Source: Certhia americana (lineage: Eukaryota > Chordata > Aves > Passeriformes > Certhiidae). Taken from it: a DNA stretch of 64,000 bases. The stretch is from contig CM031866.1 of NCBI GenBank assembly GCA_018697195.1, forward strand, positions 11,656,606 to 11,720,605. The letters run 5' to 3'. Below the pieces are notes generated by a model. It made no database searches, was not told the origin of the DNA, and worked only from the letters and a program-made list of their open reading frames with translations. Below are positions 38,299-49,754 of the stretch, piece by piece. Position numbers and translations under genes: made by a program. Position 1 is the first letter of the stretch. The number at the start of each line of letters is the position of its first letter.

Positions 38299-38328
38299 TG
38301 AAAAAAGGAAGGTTGGATAAAACAACTG
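38299..38328 (+). CDS. UNC13C: UNC13C coding exon 2, 30-nt microexon (residues 8-18)
   Basis: Acceptor TTTGTTTTTTAATACAG and donor GTAAGT flank just 30 nt; phase 1 in and out. Joined to its neighbours it reads VKKGRLDKTTD, matching VKKAKFDGAQE of Munc13-1 in length and in the VKK...D pattern. The excellent splice sites and frame continuity support such a short exon. Confidence 0.85.
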
Positions 38329-40779
38329 GTAAGTCTGGTTCCCCCTTCAATTTCTGCTTTACATTTTTCTTTCTTAGGCATGGAGTTCTGTATCATGCTC
38401 AAAAATCATTTAAGCTTGGGACTACTTTGACAAATTGGATCAGTACAGTACAGTACAAAATAAATGTGTAGAGTTATGCATATATTTTAAAGATCAAATT
38501 ATCAACCAAAGTTGTGAGCTGAGACAATTTGTAATTTTAAGTTATGAAATGTTATTTTCTCCCAAACTATTGATATTTAAAATATATTTCCACTACAGCA
38601 AATTTTTACATAATTTGATGACCTAAGTGCAACATTGGTCAATAGAAACTTTTTTTATTACGGAGAGTACAGTACTTTAGCTTAGCCAGGGTGGGGAGGA
38701 GTTAGTGTCTGAATTTTCCCAGTGAGGAAATACAGACAGGAGACACTGATGGCCAGTTATAGGAGCAGGTGTAGACACTAGGCAATAAATATAAGCAAAA
38801 CCAAGCTGCCCAAATCTACGCAAGTCTATCTCCAGGACCAAGATTTAGTCATGGTGGAAAAGAAAGTCCAAACACAGCCAGAGGTTTCTCACACACAGGT
38901 AGACTGTGAATCTAAGGCCTTCAAGATATTTGTAATTACTAGTTCTCAGGAGAAACTGATATATGACTTAATCAGTGCAGCAAAAATTGCCAGTAGATGT
39001 CTGGCTAACAGATGTAAGCAAATTGAAATTGCTTAAAGTTATCTGGATTAAAGAAAGGTTACCTGAATGGACACAGGTAGAACTGTTAATTCTTCTAACA
39101 ACAGGCTGTGAAATATGTGTGCAAAGTATAGATTGAAAAGTCTTTTCTCTTTCATTGAAATCCTAATGCAATCAGAAAAACAAGAAAATCAGAAAAATTG
39201 TTAGTACTCAAGAGATGATAATTTACAGAACATGATTATCAAAATAATTTGATAAAATATAAGTAACTAATTTTCTCTTAAATGCTGCTGAAGTGTTGTT
39301 AATACCATAAGTAATGGCAATAAAGTTTTAGTGGTATATTCTCTGATATTTGGTCATGTTTCCTTCGGCAGAACAATTCTGTAGGTGGTGAAGTCTTGAA
39401 ATGCCAACATTTTTCAAAACTCTGTGATTCTCCTGTAGTTTATTTGCTCCTTTGTGTAAGCTGTTCTGCACTGTTTTAGATTGAAAGCTGAAGATTTGAT
39501 CAGGGAATATCCTGCCCTTTTTCTTTTCACAAAAATTGCATTATGTGCCTCCAGTTTTTGACAGGTAAAGGTTTGGAAGCTGCAATAATAGCTTTTTTGG
39601 AAATGAAACTTCTTATCATTTAGCAAAATTGACATCTCCTTTCCACTGCCAGGGTATTGAAATAATATTCACCCTCGACAGTGTTATTCTTTAAGGAGGT
39701 TACATATTATATAGAGTACCTACATTTTCTTATTTGACACAACTCATGACATTTAAAGAGTGTGAACTAGTCAGAAAGCACTGAAGGGTAATATTTAGAT
39801 CCAGAGAATAGCCAAAGAGGTCAAGGAACTACTGGAGAAATAGCTATTTTAAAAAGCAGATGTCAGGGTTTCAGGCAACACCATAATGTAGGCAGTCCAA
39901 GATATTTTTTATTTTTCATGCTAGAAAAGGATTGCAGAAGAATACCAGGTGATTAGGTTTGATCATCTGGTGTGGCATGTAGTAATATGAAACTTTCAAA
40001 TGGGAAATAAATTAGAGTTGAATATGAAATAATTCAACAATGAAAAAGACTATCACTAAAATTGTGGGTTTAGGATTTTACCCTGTAATTTATGGCTTCA
40101 TTTAAAGGAGATACCATTTAGTTATGACAGAAGTTGGTATTGTAATTTTAATTTACATGGGTGCTCTAAACAGCTAAAGTTAAACATTGTAGGTTGCTCT
40201 TTTTAAACCAAGCAATTTAGAGTTCTTTTGAAAATGTCTCAAACTTTGAGTTCCAAGTTCCCTCAACTATAAGAAAGTTTTGTAACTATAAAAGATTTCG
40301 GAAATTTCTGGGGTTTTTTTGCCTCAGTTACACAGAATGATGGTGTGTGAACCATGCCTTGTTCATGCCATTTCTCACAAATAAGTTACCAGACTTCTAA
40401 ATTCATATTGACTTTGTCACGTTTTTTTCAGTATAAAAACAAAGTCATGTTTGAGAAGACTGGTGCACTGGGTTATAGAAAATAAATAGATAACATTTGC
40501 CACTGTTGACTTTTTTTATTAAAAAGAAAAATTTCCGTTACACGATATCTTTAGTCCTTTGGTCAAATATTATAATCGGTCCTAATCAATAAGATCTACA
40601 TCCAGGATGTACACAGCCAACACTTCTCCTTCACACCTTTTGTTAAGTGCAGTGTAATTTGACACAACCTATTCAGTGATCTGTTGTAGACAGTGCAGGT
40701 CCCCTCCAGCTCCGAGTGTTTGATTGAACTGTGGTAATACAGACAGTTCAAAAATTCCATTCTTGGCTATGTCTTGTGT

Positions 40780-40805
40780 ATATATATATATATATACACA
40801 TATAT
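40780..40805. repeat. TA/CA microsatellite
   Basis: A run of alternating TA followed by CACATATATAG in UNC13C intron 2. Confidence 0.85.
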
Positions 40806-41646
40806 AGAGAGAGGCAGCGGTTGTATTAAAAAAATTAGTCTTTTTTTCTGTCATGTGTCAATGTTGATCCTTGCCTAGGATGCTGCAGGGTAGTGAAGGA
40901 TGTGTTACATGCATGCAAACTGAAAAGCCGTGTTCATTGAGATGATAGAATGTGCCTTTGAGCCTTAGATGCCTGTGCCAGGGCCTACAGGATGGAGCTT
41001 TCCATCAGTTCTTTTGCTTTTTTCTGTCAGTGATATTTTCAAGCTCTTTGAAATTTTAAAAATTTTATTCTTTTTACTGATTAAAAGATCTGATTTTATG
41101 AGTGCTCACACTGTGCTTTTACAGAGGCATTTATAAAAGTCTATGAGTTCATTTGGGACTACATCTGAAACCTATTTTGTTGTTGCATCTATACACCAAA
41201 CTTGATTCATGCACAAAGATTGAATTACATATTACAAGTCTCTGGCCTTGCCTTAATTGGACATAGAAGCCCATTAGCCAGTCCCCAGTATTATCATATC
41301 AATTAAAAGGTAAAAATTCCTAATTTACAGTAAAGGAGTGTGTACTGGTTTCTTGCGAGAGCTGCCAGAGAGATTAATAAACAATAAAAAGCTGTGTCTG
41401 GAAGCTGAGATTTAAAATACTCACATTAAAGATTATGTTCTCTCCCACCTCTCATGGGCAGAGATTTTCCTGTCAAAGTTTTACTAAAAATAATAAGAAT
41501 TTCCTTATTCATATCCACAGGTATTTAACCCACAGCTCTGAGTGGAGGTGTGTACAAAGTATGAGTTAAACCCTTGCTGCCATACGGTTTTCATCTTCTG
41601 GAAAGAACTGAAGTGGGATTTAATGTGCTCATTATTCGTTTTTCAG

Positions 41647-41746
41647 ATACATCCAAAACATACGTTGTTTTAAAAGTCCAAAATTTAAAAAGCACTACAG
41701 TAGATAGAAGAGGCAGGGAGCCTTGCTGGGAACAAGACTTCATGTT
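41647..41746 (+). CDS. UNC13C: UNC13C coding exon 3, C2A core (residues 18-51)
   Basis: Acceptor TTCGTTTTTCAG, donor GTAAGT; phase 1 in, phase 2 out. It encodes [18 protein letters not shown] and [12 protein letters not shown]. Munc13-1/-2 have FNTYVTLKVQNVKSTT and PSWEQDFMFEI at the same positions. Lys32, which in Munc13-1 takes part in C2A homodimer and RIM contacts, is conserved in QNLKSTT. This exon alone establishes the Munc13 C2A identity. Confidence 0.95.
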
Positions 41747-44700
41747 GTAAGTAAAAGGGAATTCTTATCAATTGATTTTGTTGTATCTTTGCTGTATTTG
41801 TACAGTGTAGAACGACTTAGTGCATATGTACAGAGCACAAACGCAAGGAAAAAGTATCGAGCTCAGAGAAAGATGCCAAACTAGCTCTGGGGAACACAAC
41901 TAAAGTTAATTTTGCAATTATATACACCTCACTGGTCAGGAGGGTCCAAACACTTTTGCACTGACTGACATTCTGAGGAAACCTGCTTTCAACTGTCACT
42001 TCCCAAGCAGTTAAACTGAATAAATATAGTCCCATTAGATGCTGAAATAACTCACTCCTCTAATTTCTCTTTATTCTGTATTAAAATGGAGTTTCTAAAA
42101 GCTTCTCCAATTTTCCTTCCTGGTTATTTCACATAATACACAATATTCTTATCTCCCTTTAGGGCCTTCACAGTTTTTTTCTGAAGATAGTGGTTGATTT
42201 GGGAATATTCTTTTGGTTTCATGCAACTGGTTTCTTGACAACTGCAGCAAACTGCTCAGCTGAAGACTCTAGAGTAGCTGAAGAACATTAGGTCAACATA
42301 TGCACCTTCTTTACATGCCATTTTCGGCATAAATATAATAACATAGAAGTCATTAAAATTTCTGACTTCTGATCACATCAAACTAATCTTAATCTGGGGC
42401 TAATTCCTCCCCAGGCTTGTCCAACAGACTGTTCAATTATCCAAAGAGGAGGATCATATCTGACTTTGAAAATGTTAAGGATAAGTTATTATCAATAGCT
42501 GACCTTTTTAAACACTATTCTTGTACTGAAGCTTTCACTTGTAGAAAAGATAGTCATGTTTCAGTGTTGAGGAATCATTGTTCTATGATAATACTCTGAT
42601 GATTATTTCAGAACTCTATTGATTTAGACATAATAGTTCTATAAAATATTGGGCATGGACTGGATAAAAGTGAAAAGATTTCTCAGGAAGTAGATCAATT
42701 AAACTTCAGCACTTTCCCTGTCTGTTACTTTTCAGGCAGGAAGCAATTAAAAATATTTTAAAGTGAATGTGTGTAACCTAATCTCTAAATTTTCCTGAGG
42801 CATGTGTTATACTATTATTTAAAACATTTGATTTGCTCTTGTTTAAATGCTTCTGATCATATTATATGTAAATGAATGTTCCATGCCATCATTAAAATGA
42901 CCAATTTATTAGGATTATTTTCTTCATTTGCAGTGTACTAATTACCAAAGAATGCTAAACCACTTTTGTAGCAATGGCGCTACGAGGCTGCTGTAGCTCC
43001 ATCTGCTGCCTGCTCATCTATACAACACAGCAGAAAAGGGATTATAAGAAAGAATTTACAAATATATTTATCTAGATTTTGATAAATATACTATAGTTCA
43101 TTATCTAAAGGACTCTCACTCCATGTCTGCCAGTGAAAACTGTGTTCCATTAAATGCAGATATTACCAACTTGCATTATAAAAGTTGCATATTGCCTAAC
43201 CATTCAATCTATAGTTTCACTATTAGATTGTCACTTCAAAGGCTGTGGTCAAAAATACTAGAAGATGAAAATTTGCAATTGGTCTTCAGTAACGTATTTG
43301 TAAAGAGAGAATCTGAATAAAGCAAAAGTTCAATGTATCTATTCAATTTTGTAAAGAAAGGACAGCAGAAAATGAGACATTGTTGCAGGATGGCTTCTGA
43401 GAGCAATGTGATGATTTAAATAGTTGTCTTAGAGGTGGCACCCTTTGCCATTCTGATTTCATTTGTTCTTTTCCTGATGGCTTTTAAGTACACAGTAATG
43501 CTCTGTGGTGCCCCACACAAATAAGTTGAAGATCACTTTTACTACTTAAAATTAATGGAGTTTACATACACTGAGTCACAGCAGAAACACCAATCCCTAC
43601 TTTATGACATTGTTCATATTTACAAAACTGGTCAGTAATGGGGAACATTCCCTGAGGAAATGACTTCTCTCTTAATATTAATTCAATGTCATGGGTAAGT
43701 GATATGGCCTGGTAAAATTTGATTTTAAATTCTTGCAAAATAAGGTTGTGGTATGGTATTTTTTTTTTGTCAAAAGCAGCTAGTAATAAAATGCATATAT
43801 CCTACAATTACAACTAAAATAGAGTCTGGATACGCAGCTTTTGAGGTTGGGTGATGTTTTCCCATTGTTCAAGCAGAACTGTCATCATTTTTTAAGGGCA
43901 ATCCTGAACAATAAGACTTGAGATTTGGCTTTTTCAGTCTTTTTTTGTGTTTTTGTCCTGCTAGTTTGTATTTTAGAAGTATATGGAAAAAAACTCTTCT
44001 GTATCTGGTATAAGACGATAATAACTTACTAATAAATTATTGTTATAGATTGCTGAGCAGTTGAGATTACATTTTCAGTTTAATGATTTCTGTATTCATT
44101 CTTTATAGTGAAATCTGTGCTGGTGGAAAAGGCTTCCTTGTAGAGCTATGGAAGAAAGGCTTGCTCTGGGATAGCATTTTAGGAGTTTTATGGATTCCCT
44201 TTGCCACTGTGGAATATGCAACAGATGTAAGTTGACTTTCTGTGAAAATATAAAACACGGAGTAAAATCCGATAAGTTTCCCACTCCTTGACTCCCCAAA
44301 TCCTGTAACAACATTTGTGATGAATGTATATTTCTAACTCCTTTGCTTCAGTTGTATTATTAAGGCATAATATACGTGTGGCTCTCAAAGTGACAACTGA
44401 TGCACATCAACCATACACCCTGGAGAAATGGCTCCATTCCTGGGTCAGGTGTAACACAGAGAGTTAGGATTCAGCAGCACTCAGGAACCATTAGGGAGGC
44501 TGGGATGGTTTGGTTTATATGATTAGAATGAAAGAATTTTAGATCAAGTTCCAAGGTCTGGCTCTTCATTTTGTGACATTGGATAAATCTCTATTAAAAT
44601 GGGCAAAATACTGTTGTTCTCTTTGTCATGGGAATTGGCCAGTGTCTCAAAGAGGAAAACAGAAACGTGCCCTGTGGTTCTGCAGAAGAAATTAATGGTA

Positions 44701-45963
44701 TAGTAAAGACATAGGAAAGGAGGAGTGGGGAAACTGGGTCAATACAAGAGTTACATATCCACCATAGGCACTTGGCCACCAGAATGACCATGCTTGCTTT
44801 TTGTAGGGAGTTCTTATTCTACAAAATAAAGAAAAAAGGGTTCTGGGAGTGGAAATTGTGAAGCAAACTGCAATTGCTGCAAAATTTTCTAAATTTGGAA
44901 AAAGTAAGAGGTATCTTATTCTAATAAGAATAATTACACACAGCCATGATTCTCCCAATCATAAATATGCTTTCATATGCATAGTCCATGGAGGCTATTT
45001 TTAGAGAAGTAACTGTGAATTAGAGAAGATGAATTTAATCTTTGCAAATAAAAATTATTTGCCGTCTTTAATATTTATAAAACATAAAAAAAGGCAATTG
45101 AAGACGGGGTAAAGGTAAGAAAATCAGAGAATAACTTCATTCAGTATCACTTATCAGACTCTGTAGCTATTTCTTTACAGGAACTAATAAATATTAATAT
45201 ATACATTGAAATGACATTTCAATGATTCTTCTCAGAAAATGGAAGCAGAGGAAGAAAGTAATTCCTGCTTAAATTAGAAGTTGCTCTGTATCACAGCTGC
45301 CAAGTGCCATTTCAAGCCCCAGGGCAAGTTGTTCTGCTCTGCTGCCCAAGCTGTTGCTGAGTTAGGACTTGCTGACACACAGGTTGTGGCTTACTTTTAA
45401 ATACTGAAACATTAAACAAACAAAGATGCAAGATAGGAGATTGTTTCTTAATTTCTTCAGATCCCCTAAACCTTCATTTATAATTGGTCCACTATGGAAC
45501 ATTCCTAGTTATCTATCCTCCCAGTCTTAACCTGCAGTTTTGTTGAGGCTCTATAACTCGGAAATAACCTGCAAGGGAGTGTTACTTTGCAAGATCTCTT
45601 TTGGCCTGGCTTATAACTTAGATGGATTGCTTCAGTCTTGGTAGAGTGTACTTTTTTGGAACCAGTTCAAAGGGGAACTGGAAAATCTCAGTTGATGAGA
45701 ATAATTTTCAATATTTGTATAGTTGTGTCTTAATCACCTGACAACCTTAATGTCTATTTGCCTGTATTGCTGTGAAAGTGTTATATTTTGAATTTGATGA
45801 CTGAGTAAACTTGAAGTCCTAACTAGTACCTCAACAAAAGCTGGAAAACACTAAAATGGCGTTATAAAGGAGCTCCTATTGACTTAGGGGACACTTCATT
45901 CAGTGAATAGTGGACGATGCTATAAATCCTGCACAGGTAATTTCCATAACCTGTTTTTCCTAG
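41747..45963 (+). other. UNC13C introns 3 and 4
   Basis: Introns 41747-44108 and 44227-45963. AT-rich, with no recognisable repeat and no other exon-like segment. Confidence 0.8.
44109..44226 (+). CDS. UNC13C: UNC13C coding exon 4, C2A second half (residues 51-90)
   Basis: Acceptor CATTCTTTATAG, donor GTAAGT; phase 2 in, phase 0 out. It encodes FEICAGGKGFLVELWKKGLL followed by WDSILGVLWIPFATVEYATD. Munc13-1 has [20 protein letters not shown] and then IPL in the same register. Most aromatic and glycine core positions are kept while surface residues differ a good deal. Confidence 0.95.
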
Positions 45964-46087
45964 GAAGGCCCAGGTTCCTGGTGGAGATTGCATTCTGAAG
46001 TAATAAAAAATGGAAGTGAGATTCAAGGCACAAAAACACCAACTTCTCATGAGATCTTACTAGATATCTACTTTGCATTACCATTTG
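45964..46087 (+). CDS. UNC13C: UNC13C coding exon 5, end of C2A (residues 91-132)
   Basis: Acceptor CTGTTTTTCCTAG, donor GTGAGT; phase 0 in, phase 1 out. It encodes [37 protein letters not shown] and ALPF. Munc13-1 has EGPGEWLTLDSQ, then ICGTKDPT, HRILLDAHFELPL. The order and spacing of EGPG.W, I.GTK.PT and ILLD..F..P are retained. Confidence 0.95.
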
Positions 46088-49000
46088 GTGAGTTACAGAT
46101 TAAGGTCCAGCATTCCAGCCATTCTACTTCTCTCTAAGTTCCTGAAATTGCACCTAAGTCCCCAAAATACAAGAAGAAATAGCCATTTTTCTATAGTATC
46201 CTAAATGCCTATTCATCACTGGAGCATTTTTAGAATAGATACTGGTAATTGTTACTGGTAATTAAGACCCACATCCCTCAGGGAGCTGGATAAGCAGTTT
46301 TAGCAGCTAATGGAGATCCACATGTGGATTGTAGAACAAAAGAAGGAAGTACCTCCTTCAGGGCCAGTACTAGAGCCTGTGTGCTACAGCTCATCAGCTG
46401 TCATGTAGCTGTGTGCTACAGCACATCAGCTTTGACCAATGCACAATGTAAGTTTTAATAAAATCCAGGCCTTCCCAGCATGTTTTACCTTCCTAGCAAA
46501 GGCTGTCTGCCTTTATTTTTAGTGTATATGAAGATGGAAACTATTTACATATCTATATATATGAATGTAGTGTATATGAAGGTAGAAATGGAAACTGAAC
46601 TTCAAATAATACATCACCATACATTACTTCCAGATATAATACAAAAAGATTGACTTTACTAAGAATATCAATCCATCTGTTTGACATGGTCAATCTCCAA
46701 AGAAGGTCACAAACATAATTTAACTTAACAATTTAGCCTAACATTTTACTCCTTAAATAGTCTAATAAACTGTGTCTGAAAAGATTAATACTAAAATTTG
46801 TGCAAGAATAAAGTAAAAAAAAAGTGGAGCGCAAATAGAAACTATATGAAAAAGGAGGTCTAGAAGTTATACCAAGAATATGCTTGCTCTTTGGTTGTCT
46901 AATTTTTTTTTAAATGCACTGTCTTTGATTAACCTTGGTAAATTGTTTTTAGGTCTACTCTGCATGTCTACACATCTGTTAATACATTAGATGGAATACA
47001 TATCTTTTCACAAAGTGACTGTGGACAATTTTAATTTCTTACAAGCTACAAGATGGTCTACTTTTTTTTCTTTCTTGTTTTACTTTTTTTTAACAAAAAA
47101 TACTTTTTCTTTACTACTTGGCAAAAAAAAAATTTCAAAATATAACCTCTGCCCTAGCTGAATTCTGGTTTTTGTTTGCTTTGGTTGCTTGGTATGTTGA
47201 GTTAGCAGAATGTTTCAGGCATGTCCTTACATCATTCTCATATCTAAAAATGTAGTGTAAATCTTGTATAGGAACTCTAATTGTGTTCATAGGAACTCTA
47301 AAATTGTGTTTACAAGATGTAAATTCAGATTGTTGGTAATTTCAGGCTGCTACTTAGAGACAGTGTTGTTTTGCATTTTGAAGCTTGTATTTTGATTTCA
47401 AACAAATATATTTGAGAAAGGTTCCCAAGTCAGGCCCTGGGACCGTAGTCACAGAGCACCGTGAAAATCCTGTAGAGGTCACTGTTAAGCTGTAGTTTTC
47501 TTCATAGAGGAAAGAATTCAAAAGCACTGTCTTGGTTTTTGAGAAAGCCAGGATTATCATCTACCTGGGGTTTGACAAGGGCATTTTCATTGCTTATCCT
47601 ATTGAATGACTCAACTCAGCTATGAGCACTGAGAATCTATTAGAATCGGTACAGCCTCTTTATTATGACAAATTACACTGGAAAGGTAGAAGACTGCAGT
47701 TACTTTTGTCAGTTCCTGAAAGATGTTCATTAGAGAATGCCAGATAATGGGCAGAAATAGAAGGGCCTCCCATGCTGCTTTAATAGTATGACTTGATTTG
47801 GACTTGAAATCCTGCATGTAGTAACATGGAAATGTGCTCTCATCAGTAGTTCAGTGCCTTTTCTAGAAGTATCACCTAATGTCAGTTGTGGTACCAATAA
47901 AGTTGATGTTTCACTACTGCCAGATAGACTGAGCACCATTAAAAGGCTGCTAAGTAAAATGAAGACCTGCTATATTTAAAATTCTGCAAGCAAAGTCACA
48001 GTAATAAAATACTGACTTTAGATAAATACTACAGTTGAATTAAAACATTTTTTTATGTCTCTAAAAGTCAAGTTTTTTAAAGGGTAAACAGGGATTTATG
48101 AAATAAGATAATTTTTCTTCAAATTTTTCAGGTCTTTCTTGTAAGAGACAACAGAAAAACTTTTAAATTAAGTTTAAATGTATTACTTTTTCCCTTGAAT
48201 TCAGCATTAGAGATAGATAGCTTGGTCCTTAACATTATCATACCTTATATAAAGAGTATAAGCTAAAGAAATTAAAGATAATTTTACTGAAGTAATTGGT
48301 AAGAGCTGTAATTTGGAAAACCATTTGTGTGTCTTGGGAGCTAAGATGTCATTTTGACAAGTAGCCTAATGAAAGTCAGCAGAACTTTTCGACAACTTTG
48401 GAAAATACCATGCAGAACTCACATCTTGGGCTTAAATTCAACTCATTATCACATTTTTCATATACATTAATTAGCAAACAAAATAACAAGAAAAAAGTAG
48501 CAATGATGAAATTTAATCCCTGTTTGTGCATTAGTCACCTTACTAATGCACTGATATGCCAAGGAATTAGCAAATGAGAAAATTAATTGTTCTGATACAA
48601 TTTTTATCAGCAAAAACCAGGGTCCTGAAAAATCATAATAGACTGTGAAAACTTATGCATCAAAGTATAGAATTCTAAGTACAGACCACTTTATTTGGTG
48701 TAATAATTCACATATACTTGCAATTTAAAAGTTTGCATTAACATATGCAGTAGGAAAACAAAAAAGATCCTGTTTTCCAAAGTGTTACCTTTATCTTTTA
48801 CATATTTCACAACAGTGCTGTGTTCACTTTGAGCAAAAGAGATGGCATAAATTTCTGGCAGCTTATCTACTGTTGGTAAACACTGTGATGGAAAGTAAAT
48901 CAAAGTATCATTCCCAATCTGTAACCAAAACTTTAAAAATGGAAAAAAGAGATGGGTACACAAATTCTTGTCATCATCATGGAAGAAAAATTCCTCACAT

Positions 49001-49618
49001 CAAGGTCAGGGAATTTCCTCTCATTATAACTAATAGGATGATTTATAGAGCAAAATGTTCTGCAGGAAATCAGTTTGTACCTCCAGTTGCAGACTGTCAT
49101 ATTTCTCCCAAGAGCCTAGAACTTGGGAAGAAAAACTCCTAAGTTCTAGGCCAGTAGTATGTGGAATTAAAGTAGAGCTTGATTCCCTACGTACAGCACA
49201 CACACAAAAACCCCCACAGAACCAAAATCCAATCAAACAAAATAACCCAGATCTCAGAATGCTGTGCATGGACCCATAAGAAATACGTGGCAAGTTGGGC
49301 AGGAAAATTTAAAAAGATCAGTTTTCGTCCTAATCCAGCAATAAGTCATTTTTTAAACTGTAAAATGAACTTTGTATAACAAGAAGGTAACTGGTTTAGG
49401 CCTCTCAAAGTTTTTAGAGTACCAATGAGATAATCTTGGAATTCTTTCTGCTGTTCTTGTAATAGGTGATTTAGTCATTACAATGTTTGCAATTGATTAG
49501 ATAATTCCCTATTATTACTATAGATTTAATGAATTAAGATAATTAATTTTATGTGCACTTCCTCTTTTAGAAGTAAAATGGGCTGAAAGATTTCTAGCAG
49601 CTTTTTCCTTCTCTACAG
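46088..49618 (+). other. UNC13C intron 5
   Basis: I searched this interval for an exon encoding the PEEEARYW segment that follows C2A in Munc13-1/-2 and saw none. Small direct repeats are present: GTGTGCTACAGC near 46379 and 46412, GTGTATATGAAG near 46523 and 46571, and ATAGGAACTCTAA near 47267 and 47291. Confidence 0.7.
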
Positions 49619-49754
49619 ATACCCACACAGATTTAGATTGCAGAGGTTGGCACAGAGAGACACCTCTCCATCATGCAAGACTTTCACATCAAGACACAAA
49701 TGACAATCAGACACCCATGGAAAGTGGGCACAGCATACCAGAAAGCAAACTCAG
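49619..49754 (+). CDS. UNC13C: UNC13C coding exon 6, linker (residues 132-177)
   Basis: Acceptor TTTTTCCTTCTCTACAG and donor GTATTT (weak); phase 1 in, phase 2 out, open across its whole length in the required frame. It encodes a polar linker with HRETPLHHARLSHQDTNDNQ and MESGHSIPESKL. Sequence similarity to Munc13-1/-2 is weak here, as expected for the fast-evolving region after C2A. The call rests on phase fit, splice acceptor quality and position. Confidence 0.75.

Larger units (their letters stand above)
36980..41646 (+). other. UNC13C introns 1 and 2
   Basis: Introns 36980-38298 and 38329-41646 flank the 30-nt exon. A TA/CA microsatellite lies at about 40780-40805. Nothing else recognised. 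Confidence 0.8.
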
